Positions 11,042 through 23,658 are shown, counted from the stretch's first letter. The stretch is DNA of 64,000 bases from Pyronema omphalodes (GCA_024516155.1 JAJJXM010000002.1:310001-374000), one strand, 5' to 3'. Made by a program: numbers and translations. The notes: generated by a model from the sequence alone, not told the origin.

Positions 11042-12279
11042 GTTTGGGAGTTTGTGAGGGAGGAGATGGCGGAGGGTTGGGATTGGTGGGTGGTGGATGG
11101 TGAGATGGTTCGTGGATTCGTGGGTTCGAGGGATTATGGATTATGGATTGGTGTGGGAGCTGAAGATGGTGGTGTTGAGTTGGGATATGTGATGTTAATG
11201 ATCGTGGGTTTCGTAAATTGGAGGTGGTGATCGTGATCGTGAATTGCGCGGGTGGACGCGTAGAGTATGACGCGAACTAGGATCTGGTCCGAGTCGAGAC
11301 TTTGCTATGGTGCCGGCCACTTAGTAGGGCTAGCGCGACAGGGATCTGAGGCCTCAAAACAACCCCCCCGCGCCGACCGTATCTCCTCCTCGCGACGAAA
11401 AAAATTATTAATTTTAATGCCCCAACTTTGTAGAATAGACGTCAGAGAACAATTCTGGGGCGTCAAAATTCGATTTGGAGGCGTGGTTGTGGAGTAGATA
11501 GCGTTTGAAAGTGACCCATGTTTTGGTGGCAGAGGGGACTTTTGAATGCATCACTAGCGAGGCTCTATTATGCACGCCATACCCTAATAGGTATGGTATA
11601 TACCAAATCTAGCGTAGTACACGCCGAGTGATATATAATGATATTACACTAGTACCTTGTCGGTGGCCCTGCTTTGGGAAACCAAGTTCAGGGGTCATCA
11701 CTCGATACTTACTAATCAGGTCTTGGAAGGCTTTGTATGGGAAAACTGGTTCATACGTCATCACTCGGCGCTTAGTAATCAGAATTTATGTTTTGTATAT
11801 GCCAAGACTTTGCCAAGACGCTAGCCCTACTAAGTGGCCGGCACCATAGCTTCAGGTACCGTATCACGTGGGGTTGACGTTTGACATTCCACGAGCTCAG
11901 TCAGATACGGCACAGCGAAAACCCTATAGGGACATCTATGTTTAAAGATAATTTCAATAAGATATACGGAATGACCTTATCCACTCGAGAACCAGGTCAG
12001 CAAGAAACTTTTACGCCCCGGGTTTAATGGATTTAAATTCATCTAAATAAAAGCTATTGCAAACATTATGCAAGAACCCAGGTCTTTTCTGTAAAGAGTA
12101 AAGTAATGTTTCCATAAACCGCATATTCCTTGTAACCCTTCCTATCATCATTAAATCCCTTCATAAACATAATAATTATCAGCAGCAACATTCCATGAAT
12201 ACAGTGTTCTCAGCATCGTCATCAAATTTTTATCAACATCCTCATAAATAGCTACCTGTTATAATTCTGCACATCACAG
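11042..12279. other. Intergenic region carrying a MITE
   Basis: This stretch is the CTF8 upstream region, the 539-bp inverted-repeat element at 11308-11846, and the 3' flank of the DUF2828 gene. I see no coding region outside or inside the element. Confidence 0.6.
11308..11846. mobile_element. MITE-like element with 28-bp TIRs and TA target duplication
   Basis: The left end (11308-11335, TGGTGCCGGCCACTTAGTAG then GGCTAGCG) is the exact reverse complement of the right end (11819-11846). A TA lies immediately outside each end (11306-11307 and 11847-11848), and the symmetry extends two bases further (GC/GC), so the exact boundary could shift. TA flanks suggest a Tc1/mariner-type target. At 539 bp it has no transposase frame, so it would depend on an enzyme encoded elsewhere. 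Inside, about 60 bp is imperfectly duplicated (near 11671-11730 and 11731-11790, sharing CATCACTCG and TAGTAATCAG-like blocks). Confidence 0.85.
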
Positions 12280-15200
12280 CTAATCATGAATCTCCAACAT
12301 TCTGTAATCTTCGCTCTTTGCAATCTTCTCGACCGCATTAATCGCATCAGGCCTTTGCCTCGCCATAAGAATATCCTCATCCTTCCCAACCAAATAGTAT
12401 TTACCATGGGTATGCTTGACTGCAATATCTCCGGTCTCGATGAGAACTTTAATCATAGCCTGAGAACACCCGGTGATGAAGGTAATACCATCCTCCTTCT
12501 TGACGGCATTGTGAGGTGTCAACCGACCTCTTAAATTCCAGTAAATCAACTCCGGCATTTCATAACCAACCTCTTTGTAAGCCAGTTCAATTTTATCACG
12601 GCATGCTTTCCATTTGTTGTCCCCATGAATCTTAGCCTCAGCTTCCTCAAGCGATTGTCCAGTAATTACGAATATGCGCTTGAGCATATCTTCCTTCTTA
12701 ATCTTGTTACAGATTGCAAAGTTCAAGAGATGATCAAAGACATGTTTGATGTCTACTTTTGTAGTCTCGGGCTTGTTGGCATTCATCCTAGAAGCTTTCT
12801 CCTCGAAAGTTCCGGTTGCATTTGCAGGCTGGTAGTCGAGATGACTCGGGTCAAGGCTGACACACCATTTTTTGGAGTCACTGGTGTTAACTTCTGCCAT
12901 GAGCATCGCCAAGGCAATCGCAGTATCTTTTGGGACGGTTCCATCATACCATTTGGGTTGGCACATTGTCTTGGTAGAAAAATCGATGGCCGCAAAACAT
13001 TTGTCAAGTTTTCCGTGAGCTCTAACTTCCCCCACAAGAGTTATCCATTGAGAGTTGACGTCGGCAAGTTGTTTTTCATAGTCCAACATCTTACTTTTGA
13101 TGTATCCATCGACCATTCTACCGGTTCTTTTCGGAACTTCCTCCTTCGTGTCCTGCTTTTGCTTCTTAATGTTCTTGTCGAACAAATCCAATGAATTATC
13201 AGCCTGTCGCTTGTATCCTTGTTTGCCTGAATTTTGTTGTTTCTGTGTGATGCAAATGGTAAGATTTGCTGGTTCTTTATCCTGTGTGGCCAGAGCTGCA
13301 AGCTGAGACGGCAACAATAAATTGTTGACGGCTTCCTTCGCGCGCTTCTCCGCAAGTTTATCAAGGAATACTGTGAATCTTTCAAGGTCTCTATTGGCAA
13401 ACAGAGCCTTGTAACGACCCATTGCAATGTCGGGCATATTATCATAGTCGATAGTTTTGTAATCAGGGTAATCCTGAGATTGTTTAACGCTGATATTTTC
13501 CTCGGCGATTTCAACGGGATACTTTTTTCTCAAAACAGATAATTCTCTTCGGTATCTTTCGCGAGCGAAACGAAGGAAAATCTCCCTCTCAAAGTTGGAT
13601 TCCGGAATGTTTGCGAATCTATGCTCCGCAATTGTGGTTGCAATGAGGGTACTTCTGTCGTGCATTTTTTCCAAGCTGGGGGCCCATTTGGCGGCAAATG
13701 AGATACTGGAAACTTCAGGGTGGCTGCTGTTAACCGTCTCTAAATCGGCTCTCAGCTGATCAGAGAAGATTCGAGCCACAGTCAAATGAAGTGCTCTGTA
13801 AAAGGGATTATTTTCGAGTCTCTCAGCCAAATTGTCGCGTGTAGTCTTTTCCTTAGAATGCTTGAGATCTTTCTGTTGCTTCAGTTTCTGTGCCTTGGAA
13901 TTTTGCCTCCATATTGGAGTTTTCTTTTTGTTCTTTCCGTGGTTCTTCTCAAACTCCTTTTTCTTTGCCTTCTCCTGCTCCTCCAGCATTTTCAGGACCC
14001 TTGGGGATCTCCATTTCCCAGGTTTAGACGTCTCCATCGGCATGGGTGTAGTATCACCGGGCTTTTTCGGCGTTTCTGGCTCAGGTGTAGACATCTCCAT
14101 TGGAGCGGGGTTATCCCCCCTCGGAGTAAGTGTATCCTTCTTTGGGGTAACTTGATTGTCATTTGGAGTGGATTTCTTGTCCTTAGGAATGGGGCTCTTG
14201 TCCTGTGGAGTTGGTTTCTTCTTCTTCGGAGTAGATTTAGTCTTTTTGACATTGAATTTTTTCTTATCCTTTTGTGTTTTGGCTAGTCTCTTGGCACCGT
14301 AGATATTCTTTTGTGGATCACCGGTACAGTTAAGCTTTTTGGTTGCTGCAAGTTGCAAGATGTGCAACAGATCCTTCCACTATCATGACAAATTAGCACT
14401 TTAATCTAGCCTACTTCAATGTAAAAGCTGGGACACTCACATAGCCATGGCTCAAGCCCGAATCAACGTCAAACTCCAGGGGAAACAGACATTCATCATT
14501 TAAATCCATAGTATCCTCATTCGGGTGTGTAGCTCCCCTCACCTTCTTTGTCGGGCTCTGATCTCTTACTTCTATATTACCTCCAGACCTCTTTCCCTTT
14601 CGATTATTTCCCGCATTATCTTCCTTGATTTCCGTAGAATCCTCATCCATCGTCACTTCCTCCGAGTTCTTAGCATTCGTCTCAGTCATTCTTACGGTCT
14701 CCGGGTTACTTTCTCCTCCTGTCGGTTCAGTTTCCGTAGGATGATCCATCTTTTGATTTGGCAGAATCTGATCCGGCCTCTCCCTCACTTCCAATACCGC
14801 CTTCCTCCCAATAGTCTTCTCTGTAGTCTCCTCCACACTACGCTCCTTCTTAATAACCGGCCTGACAACCCACGCTAGATTCCGAATCAGCGTCACCGGA
14901 TGATACTCCCTGAGCCAACCACAGCATCTATAAAACAGCCACTTTTCTCCTTTTCCATCCTTGATACTCCTCGTATTCCAAATAATTTTGAGAGTCATGT
15001 GCCGATCAACATCCCAAGCCTTATTCAGTACATCTTCCAGGTCCTTCCCATTGTAACCCTTGTTGAGCTTATCATAACATTGATAAAGTGCAGAATCGAA
15101 ACATTTCTTTTGAAAGTATATGGGATAGTCTTCCACGGATTCCTTGTTATTGGGTTCGTAGGTCTTTACAGGCTTGACGCTGTTGGTGATCCAATCTTTG

Positions 15201-15478
15201 AATTTGCTGTTATCGAGGAATAATTCCTCGCAATAGGGGAGGTCGAAGGGGAATTTGTTTTTGAAGAGAGGGTCCGAGGCAAAAGACTCGCTGAGCTTGG
15301 TAGGGTCGATGGGATTACCAGAGTTGCTGGGATTGTCAGACTTGCTAGGGTTGCTTGGGTCACCGGTGGATTCATCGTAAGAAGGGGGCTTCAGTTCGTA
15401 ATCCGAGAGCGTGTTACTGGAGGTAGGTTTGTCTTTCGATGTCTCTGGGACGGGGTGATCTTCGGAGGGCACCGTCAT
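12280..15478 (-). CDS. DUF2828 protein (Ro60/TROVE-like helices plus vWA-like fold)
   Basis: Member of the DUF2828 family, found in fungi, plants, slime moulds and large DNA viruses, with no established function. Exons 15478-14441 and 14379-12280 (61-bp intron) join to 1045 aa; the junction restores the family motif GYWKDLLHILQLAA. An N-terminal Ser/Pro/Asn-rich region precedes the conserved block (FDSALYQCYDKL ... LKIIWNTRSIKDGKGEKWLFY). Next come a charged linker, a Pro/Lys-rich run of T-P-K/T-P-M repeats (about residues 365-460), a helical middle, a vWA-like strand with D812 (AAIDFSTKTM), and the family C-terminus (LIYWNLRGRLTPHNAVKKED). The usual DxSGS metal-site motif is degraded to D-F-S-T-K. 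The known family suggests RNP-like architecture, but that is inference. Confidence 0.85.
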
Positions 15479-15772
15479 CGTGGATGACGAAGTTGGCGAA
15501 GAGAGGAGTGTAGATGGAGCGAAGACGGAGACAAGGAGAGAAGGAAGGGAAGCTGGAAGAGAATGGAAATAAGTAGAGAGAGGGGTGGAATGGAGGTGGA
15601 GTATGAAAGACGCCGACCAATACTTGCAGTATAGGAATTACCGGATTATCAAGAGATTTGTGACTTAGGCTTGTTGCACAAGGTTCTGATGAATGCATTA
15701 GAATAGTAATAGTCTCTACGTCGACTGCCATTACATCATCGGGTATCATTGTTTCTAGCTAACAAAAATTAA

Positions 15773-17227
15773 TTACAACGTCCCATTCTTCCACCAGTCC
15801 AGCTCCATCAACCTCTCCTTCGCCTGCATACTGATACACAGCGCTGGATCAAGGCTATTCAACCCTTCCTCTCTCATCAAAGCCAGTGCAGCCAATCCGA
15901 GGAACGAGTGCAAAATGTCTACGAAGATTAGTATCCCTAAATCAAACACAAGGAAAGAAATAACTTACCAGGCTTTCCACCATCTTCTGGTAGCTTCATA
16001 AATCCTCCTATTATATGTCTAGTCTTTTCCAGCAAAAACCTCCTATTGGCACTAAGATCCATCAAATGCAATTTTTTCAGAATTGATAAAGTCCCTCCAA
16101 TCCAGAACGAATAACACGTATCCGCCTTCTTGTTACATCTTCCATGGAATCCGGCCCAGATAGGTTTTCCATCAGCTCCAAGCTTAATCTCAATACCAGC
16201 CGCTTTCTCTGCGTCAGTTCCGGTGGCAAGAATATCTGCCCATTCCTCATCGTCCATTACATGTCTTTCCTCAAAGGGAACCTGGCGTTGTACGAGCCAT
16301 CGAACCAAATCTTCGTGGTTTGAAATACCGTCTTCGAGACGTCCTAATAACGATAGAGCGGCAACAGCGCAATAAGTCATTCCAGCTATGACGAATGATC
16401 AGTCAGCCTAAAGCTCCCCAAATAAACCCCATCAGCTCGTTGGAGCTCTCCAATGACCGAAAAGTCCCGCACAAAAACATCTTCTCATCATAAGGAAACC
16501 CACCATGCGACTCTCCCAACTCTCTATCACTAATTCCTCCATCATATCCCTGCGCAGATTTAATATACCCCACCAACTTCTCGACATCAAAATCCGGGAC
16601 CTCTGGACAACCCAACCCCTCCTGTCCCCTCAAAAACCACCTCACCGCCGAGGCCATATAAACAAACCTCATATCACCACCAGCGGTGACCTTATCCTGA
16701 CCATTCTCCTTCAGCAGACATTCCCCAAAGCTTCCATCCTCTCTCTGCAGCCTATTAAGCACCTGTAACAAGCCACGTCTATCCAACCTTTCCAAATCAT
16801 CCCCCATAGCCACCAAAGTCGCAATCGCAAAGTAACAAGCCGGCAGATTAACCGGATCATATTTGCTTCCTTCATATTCTTGCTGTGATCCCAGAACCGC
16901 AAAATTCGTAGCAGGGCCCCCTCTGAAACCTCCTCCGGGAAGCTGGTTCATATATAACCAATCGATCCAACCATTTCTTTCTTCCTTCGTAGTTTCCGTC
17001 TGTAGATTTCCAAGCAGGTCTAAAGCGGAGATGGAGAAGCAGCCCAGAGTCATGCGGTTGGTATCAGTGGGGGTGTAGTCTTCCGGAAGACAAGTTTTTG
17101 TGCAGCGGAGCCAGTATTTTAGGTGGCGGGGAATATTGAGGGTTTCGGGGGGTGGGTAAGCAGGGCCGTCGATGTCGAAGGCGGGGGGACCGGGGAGGAC
17201 TGTAACGAGGGGTGTGGAATCTGCCAT
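15773..17227 (-). CDS. CDC43: Geranylgeranyltransferase type I beta subunit
   Basis: Beta subunit of protein geranylgeranyltransferase I, which with the Ram2 alpha subunit attaches a C20 prenyl group to CaaX proteins such as Rho and Cdc42 in the cytosol. Exons 17227-16504, 16385-15969 and 15918-15773 give 428 aa. The alpha-alpha barrel repeats are visible: PGGGFRGGP, EDGSFGE, AQGYDGGISD, and the splice-restored SHAGMTYCAVAALSLL. Zinc-ligand contexts are present: ADTCYSFW for Asp/Cys, and LHSFLGLAAL, restored at the third exon junction, for His. The internal insert before GFHGRCNK separates it from farnesyltransferase beta. Both introns have good GT-AG borders, and the stop after WWKNGTL closes the joined frame exactly. 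Confidence 0.94.
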
Positions 17228-17856
17228 TGTGGGCGGTGGGGGGGTGCTGATCGATTTGGTGTAATCGATGGGGGTTGTTGACTCCGGATGTAAGGTAGTA
17301 ATGGTGTTGATGTTGATGAAGAAAGGCGACGAGGGAAGGCCGCGGGGGAGGTCGCGGGGAACTTCAACTATGTTCGTACGGTGACACTGGTGATGTGCAG
17401 GGATAGCTCACTAGCGTGGGTGTGGGAGCTTCATGAGTTGCCGGGGGTGCTGTCGTGTCATGATGTCCGAGATTTGCTTTGGAGATTAAGAAATGTGTGA
17501 AGATAGGAGATGGCCTAGATAATCTCCATGTTTATTTCTTATGATTTCCGAGACCCGGACAAACAGTATAAAACTGAAAGGCAGTAAGATATAGTCAGTA
17601 AATCGCGAGCTCGAGTATTGGTTATGCAATGATGCAATGAATGACAAGTTTAGTTCTCCAGACAAGTTCCAATTCACAATTTTGGTATCACCGCCCCCTT
17701 ATAACAACCTCTGGTATTCAACACTCCACCCCTCGTATCCCGAATCCTAATATCAACAAGAATCCCCATTCCCATCATCAAAATTCTAAGCACTAGGTAC
17801 AGAAGCTACACCAGCAATTAACACCACCCACTACTTCCCTCATTCTTTTTCTCCAA
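17228..17856. other. Intergenic region, CDC43 promoter and cyclophilin 3' flank
   Basis: 629 bp between two genes on the same strand. Its left part should hold the CDC43 promoter. No open frame with family character is visible. Confidence 0.5.
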
Positions 17857-19334
17857 TTACTGATGAAGCTTACCATAAGCGACTCCATTGTTGTTGTTCT
17901 TTCTGTACTTGACGTATGCACCAGCACCGACAGCGATAACAAGACCAATGAAGATAACCTGAGCACCGTTTAATCCCGCTACAGTTCCTGTGGGCTTCTC
18001 AACAACTACGTATTCCTCTTCAGCTTCTTTGGCTTCGGCTTCCTTGAGGGCTTTGAGCTCTGTGTGGGTGGGCAGGAAGCGTTAGCGTTGTTGTAGTATG
18101 GCATATGGTAGGCAAGAGATAGGACACCAAGGAATTTCCAGTGGCAGCATGACAAAAGAATTGTGGGCAGGCAAGGCGAAGAGATTGGACAAAGAAGCGG
18201 TGCATAGGTGATGGAAGTAACAGCAGTAAATATGGTATTTTTTACTACATTACTTTTGAATTCTAATTCAAAAATTCCTCGGAATAAGGTAAAGCAGAAC
18301 GCGACTAAAGTTCGCTATGAATACCTTCTGCGGGCATCTCAATCTCTCCAGACTTGACAATCTTGACCTCCTCCTTGGGGGCGTTGCTGCCGTAGGAAAC
18401 AGGGACCTTGGAGATCTTGTTGACGACATCCATTCCCTCGAGGACCTCTCCGAAGACGACGTGCTTTCCGTCGAGCCAACTGGAAGTTCGTTAGCCAGGT
18501 GTTCAAATCGTTCCAATCCCCAGACCGGCAAAGCTAGGCAACGCCCATCCCAGCTCCCCCGATGCCAACAACCAGCTCCAGGCAACTTACGAAGTAACAA
18601 CAGTAGTAATAAAGAACTGAGAGCCATTGGTATCCTTTCCAGCATTTGCCATAGAAAGCAAACCAGGGCGGGTATGCTTAAGCTTAAAGTTCTCATCGGG
18701 GAATTTCTCTCCATAGATAGATTTTCCACCGGTGCCATCACCGCGAGTGAAGTCACCACCCTGGATCATAAAGTTATCGATGACACGGTGGAACTTGGAG
18801 CCTTCGTAACCGAATCCCTTTTCTCCAGTAGCAAGAGCACTGTAAAATCATGTTAGCCATAGAATTCATTAACCCCGATCATGAAAGCCCATCTCTGAAG
18901 TGACAATGCCGTCAAAGCCGTTGAGAAAGCAAAGACGAGGTAGCTAACCGGAAGTTCTCAGCAGTCTTAGGAACAGTCTTTCCATAAACACCAATAACGA
19001 CACGTCCAAGGGGTTTATCTCCATGGTTGATATCGAAGTAAACCTGTTACCATTAGTCCCCATGTCGCAATGACCAGCTCCCGAGTTCCCCTGCCCCTCA
19101 ATCCCCACCACAATCCCACCCCCCTCAATTCCACTCCCAATGCCCAATCCCAAGAACAAATTGCAATGGAAACCAAATCCCGTAACAAACCACCGTACGT
19201 AGGAAAACCGCAGCAAAAAGACATACCTTATTAGTAATCAACGGCCCTCTAACCGCCTCAACAGGTTTGGCAAGGAAGGAGATAGCAAAGGCGATAAACG
19301 CCAGTAACAGGAAAGTTTTTGATAGCAGCGACAT
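17857..19334 (-). CDS. ER cyclophilin B-type peptidyl-prolyl isomerase, membrane-anchored isoform
   Basis: Secretory-pathway cyclophilin that isomerises X-Pro bonds of folding proteins. Exons 19334-19227, 19043-18949, 18839-18591, 18479-18325 and 18059-17857 join to 269 aa. Exon 1 is a signal peptide ([20 protein letters not shown]). The catalytic core is complete: FHRVI (Arg), [17 protein letters not shown], and [10 protein letters not shown]. The last exon adds a Glu/Ala/Lys helix ([16 protein letters not shown]), a transmembrane segment ([20 protein letters not shown]) and a short basic cytosolic tail. If the 265-bp last intron (18060-18324) is retained, translation stops at 18305 after IHSEL, giving a 208-aa soluble form with a near-consensus ER-retrieval end. 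Both frames close. Retrieval by HSEL is inference, since the common signal is HDEL. Confidence 0.92.
18060..18324 (-). other. Long, probably optional last intron of the cyclophilin gene
   Basis: Donor GTATTC and acceptor CACACAG, with a GCTAAC branch site about 25 bases before it. At 265 bp it is the longest intron in this gene, and its donor is weaker than the GTATGT/GTAAGT donors of the others. Read through, it encodes GIHSEL followed by TAG (18305-18307). The downstream exon has an unmistakable coding pattern of charged helix, membrane span and basic tail. Retention versus splicing would therefore switch the protein between lumenal and anchored forms. Confidence 0.75.
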
Positions 19335-21589
19335 TGTTATTGCCGGTGTTGGTGGGATTGAGTTGTTCGTTCGCTCAGTCGTTGCGTAGTTCAATCGTTC
19401 TGTGGTTCTGTTAAGTCGTTACGTAGCTGTGCGGGAGGTAGGTGAGGTAAGTCAAGAGGACAGGTGTCGCGCTAGGTGCTAGGTGCTAGTTAGGGACGGG
19501 GGGGGGGGTCCTAGGAGTGGGGGGTTGTTTAGGGTTTCGATGTATAAGGTTTAGGGTGGGGGCGGGAGTTGCCGCTGGGTGCGTATGTACCATGGGATCC
19601 GAGATGGAGAGGGAGGTGGAGAAAGATTACTTTGGCCTTTGCTTTAAGAGGGATTGTGATTTCATGACTGAAGAATTGGGGAGGTGTTTTTTTTATGAAT
19701 TCTGACGTTATACACGCATGTTACTGCTGCCTGGTATATGTATTATGTACACATACATGGGATCCTATATGCTTGGCTTGGCTTGGTTTGGTGTACATCA
19801 TACATATACATGCTGTGATTTTCCGTGGCATCTAAGGCCTCACTCCGCACAGGGAAATATTAAAGACGTCACGATCTACGGAGAATCGAGAAACCACAGA
19901 CTATAAACCTCAGAACACAGACTTTGGACCTCAGAGCTAAGGCCTGAAACCTTAGGCCTTAGATCTTGAACCTCAGACCTTAAAACACAGACGTAAACCT
20001 CAGACTCGAACCGATAGCTAAAAGAGTAAAAAAAATAAAAAATAAGAAATAAAAAATAAGAAATAAAATAAAAATCTAAATACAAATACAGATACAGATA
20101 CAGATATATCTTTACCAAAACTCTACCGTTAAGAGAAGCAGAGAAAAGAATATTCCCAACCCCCAAGCCTAACCTTTAGCATCCATTTCCACACCAACGC
20201 TCCGCTTCCCGAAACCCTAATTTTCAACATCCAACATCCAACAGCCATTAACCGCAACCGCAACCGATGTGTTCTCAAGCCTAACCGACTTGGAAAGCTT
20301 TTCACACATAACCCCAACCTACCGAAGCCTGTTTCAAGTTTCAACCATCAAATTTTTTTCGCCCCTAATACCTGATGCCCAAAGAAAAAAAAAGAAATAC
20401 AAAACAGAACAGAAGAAGAAAAAAGGAATCCCATTAACCATTAACCATAAGCCATAAACCTATAGCCGACTAATCCAAATCGCAAAAATTCAATCTATAC
20501 AATGCATTAATTATAGGTGAAGTAACTCAAGTCCAGCAATTCAATTATTTAGTACATATTCGTAACCCTACAACGATGATTTACGGTGTACCCAAGAGTC
20601 AAGAGTCAAGAGCCAAGGTTCCCATTAAGATTCCCAAAGCCGCCAAAACTTTACTGAAGGGGAAAAAAATGCCAAATATTAGCTTCCAAGGAAAAAGACT
20701 ACGGGTATGTAATAAGATACAGTGCGTAGTGCATAGTGAATACAAATCTTGTATTATCAGACTTTTGGGGTGATGATTGGTGGTTTGTGGTTTGTGATTT
20801 CTGCTTCGATTCGTGATTATGACTATGACTATATTCACGGGTATAATGTATGTACTTTGTATATAGTACGCGACTCGAGTGATGTGTCCATATTTCCATG
20901 GATAGACGGTAGACCAAGGGAAAAAAAAGAAACAAAACTACGCATATCATCTATCCCCAAATCGGGAATCCTCGGTGTCAAGCGGTACTATGGTGACGCT
21001 TAAAAAACAGAGAAATCGAGAAACATAACATCATGTCAATTATTCTTATTATTAATCATCGCTTCTTATCTTCTTGTCTTCTCTTATATATCTCTTCTTT
21101 TTATCTCTCCCTCTTCGTCTTTTATATATATATATATATATTCCGTATACATACGCAGCTCACAATTCTTCGTGATCTACATAATTTATGTATGTACATA
21201 CCTTATTTTATTCATACATTTGACTTCAAACTCGAGAACTTTAGGCACTTTAGCCACTTGATGAATTCGGATTATTCCGGAAGTGTTGTATGTATGTACT
21301 AAACATCACTGCCATCGTCACCGTCACCGATACAAAGCTACAAAGTTACAGACACAGACACAAAAGACACAAAGATACAAAAGATACAAATGAAGCAAAC
21401 CTACCCCAAAAAACAAAGTTCTCTACATAGTATAGGCTTGAGGAAATATGTAGGATTCAGGAATAGAATCATTTTTCAAAAGTGGTGATTACTAACTAAC
21501 TCGTGAATAGATAGATAGATAGAGTAATTGGTCTGGTATAGACGGTAATGGATATTGTGGGTTGTGAGATGTAACTGCATGACTGTATG

Positions 21590-21643
21590 TACTCGTGCCT
21601 AAAGATGGTGGCTATGTAGCGCCACCATCTTTAGGCACGAGTA
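21590..21643. repeat. Perfect 23-bp inverted repeat with 8-base loop
   Basis: The left arm 21590-21612 (TACTCGTGCCTAAAGATGGT then GGC) is the exact reverse complement of 21621-21643, around the loop TATGTAGC. It sits inside degenerate ATGTA-rich sequence and shares no words with it, so it is not a by-product of the local microsatellites. It could be a small-RNA precursor, a structured regulatory RNA or the fused ends of a collapsed element. Confidence 0.85.
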
Positions 21644-22928
21644 GCTGTGGATTCGAAGCGAGATGTAAGTATGTATGTTGGGTAGCTCTAAAATGTAGCT
21701 CTGAAATGTATGTAGCTGTAGCTGTAGCCGTATCTATATCTAACTGTATATATGTAGCTGTATACACCATAGTTCTAACATGTATATATGTAGCTGCGAC
21801 TCCCTGCTATACCTATCCATACATATCTATATCCAGCAGGGCTTAGCTATGTATGTAGATCTAGATTATGTGCCGATATTGTATTGATATATTTTACAGT
21901 TATAAAATACTCTACACACCCAGCCTTTATATCAGTATCTGTGTCGGGTATCGGGTGTCAGGTATCGCAGGTTTAGTTAGAACTTAGGTACAAATAGGAT
22001 AATAACATGTACTGCCGATACTGATACCGATACTTCTACCGATAGCACTATACATGGGTTACTGTATGATATACCTACCAGCTACCTAGGTAATGATACA
22101 GTCCGTACATACACTGATTCACTGATTCACTGATTCACAGAGGAATGATTAATCACTGATACATTCGACTGTACTCAGCCTTGCATCTTATGCACAGTTT
22201 CACCAGTTTCACCAGTTTCACACATGGGATTGATTTATGTATGCACATACAGACATACATATGTACAGATACCCAGCCTTGCAGATGACACATACATACA
22301 TACGCCACATATACATATGCCACCATTATCCATATGTACACGGTACACGACATCCATCCACCATCAAGCACATCACATCATCCATCAACCAAAAAAAAAG
22401 AAACCTCAAAAAGGCTAGTAGACGCGAACCATACACATACACATACGCGGTACCAATCAAGAACCTCAGATGCACCATATCTCTATCTATCTATCTAAAC
22501 CACATGTGTCTTCCGCTATCTGCAAGGCACAGTATGGTGCCTAGTAAAAGTCTGCTCGAATGGAAGGTTGAGTTTCGAGATGTTTGGGGTGAATGCGTTG
22601 AGTGAGTTGAGTTGAGTGAATAAAAAGATGAGTGGAGTGAAGAGAGAAAGAATTTTTTTTTCTGTACCATATCTCATCGCCTGTATAGATGGTCATATAG
22701 TCATAGACTCATAGTTACTTATGGACCATGGACCATGGACCGTGTTTGTGGTTATAAATATGGCAGGTATACACCATACCATACATGGGAGAATATTTTG
22801 TTATCAGTTCTGTATACATGGGGACTTTTGAAGTTGCGAGAAATGTTGTAAGTTGCGTATGTATGGAAAGTAAGGAAGGAAGGAAGGAAGGAAAAAGATA
22901 ACACGGTATGGTGTTGGCAGATTGTACA

Positions 22929-22994
22929 TGTACGGTGTACGGTGTACGGTGTACGGTGTATGGTGTATGGTGTATGGTGTACGGTGTACGGTGC
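22929..22994. repeat. GTGTACG heptamer array
   Basis: Roughly nine 7-bp units. Outer units read GTGTACG and three central ones read GTGTATG, so the two sub-types are grouped, as expected from slippage after a single C-to-T change. Confidence 0.8.
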
Positions 22995-23369
22995 ACCTAT
23001 ATATAATCTTGCGACTTTGCGACTTTTTGGCTTTGTTGACTTTGTTGACTTTGCTGGCTTTGCTATCTTTTTAACTTTTTAACTTTTTTTTTTATGCATA
23101 TTCGACTGTACTGTACTATACTTTACTATACTAGATACCTACCTACCTAGTCACTTCAAAGTTCAGTTTGACTGTACTGTACTGTATATGACTTGTACGA
23201 TACATGAATCAAAGTATATATCCACCTCATACCTCATACCTCTTACCTCATACCCATTACCTATTACCCATTACCCCGAACTCTAAACATCATACCTACA
23301 TACCCATCACCTTCCCAAAGGAAACCCGAAAAAATCATTTCGGCAAATCGCAAATCACTTAACACTTAA

Positions 23370-23372
23370 CAC

Positions 23373-23403
<31 letters not shown>

Positions 23404-23406
23404 TAC
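23370..23406. repeat. CACATA microsatellite
   Basis: About six uninterrupted hexamers within a CATAC-rich tract. Confidence 0.85.
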
Positions 23407-23658
23407 GTAAGACTACAAAAAATTCTTTCACATCATCAACACATCGCCTGCTATCGCCTTCTTTCCCCGGTTATGAAGTTTTGCCACAGATTTATGGTAC
23501 ACGGCGCCGTGCGTTGCGTTGCGTTGCGGATAGAACAGGGTTATGATTGGTTAAACTATCGATGTACGTATGGAAGAATTTTTGATGTGATGATGATGTG
23601 ATGATGTGATGATCGTCCGGGAAGACTTAGATACTTAGGTGGAAGGAGACAGGTACGC

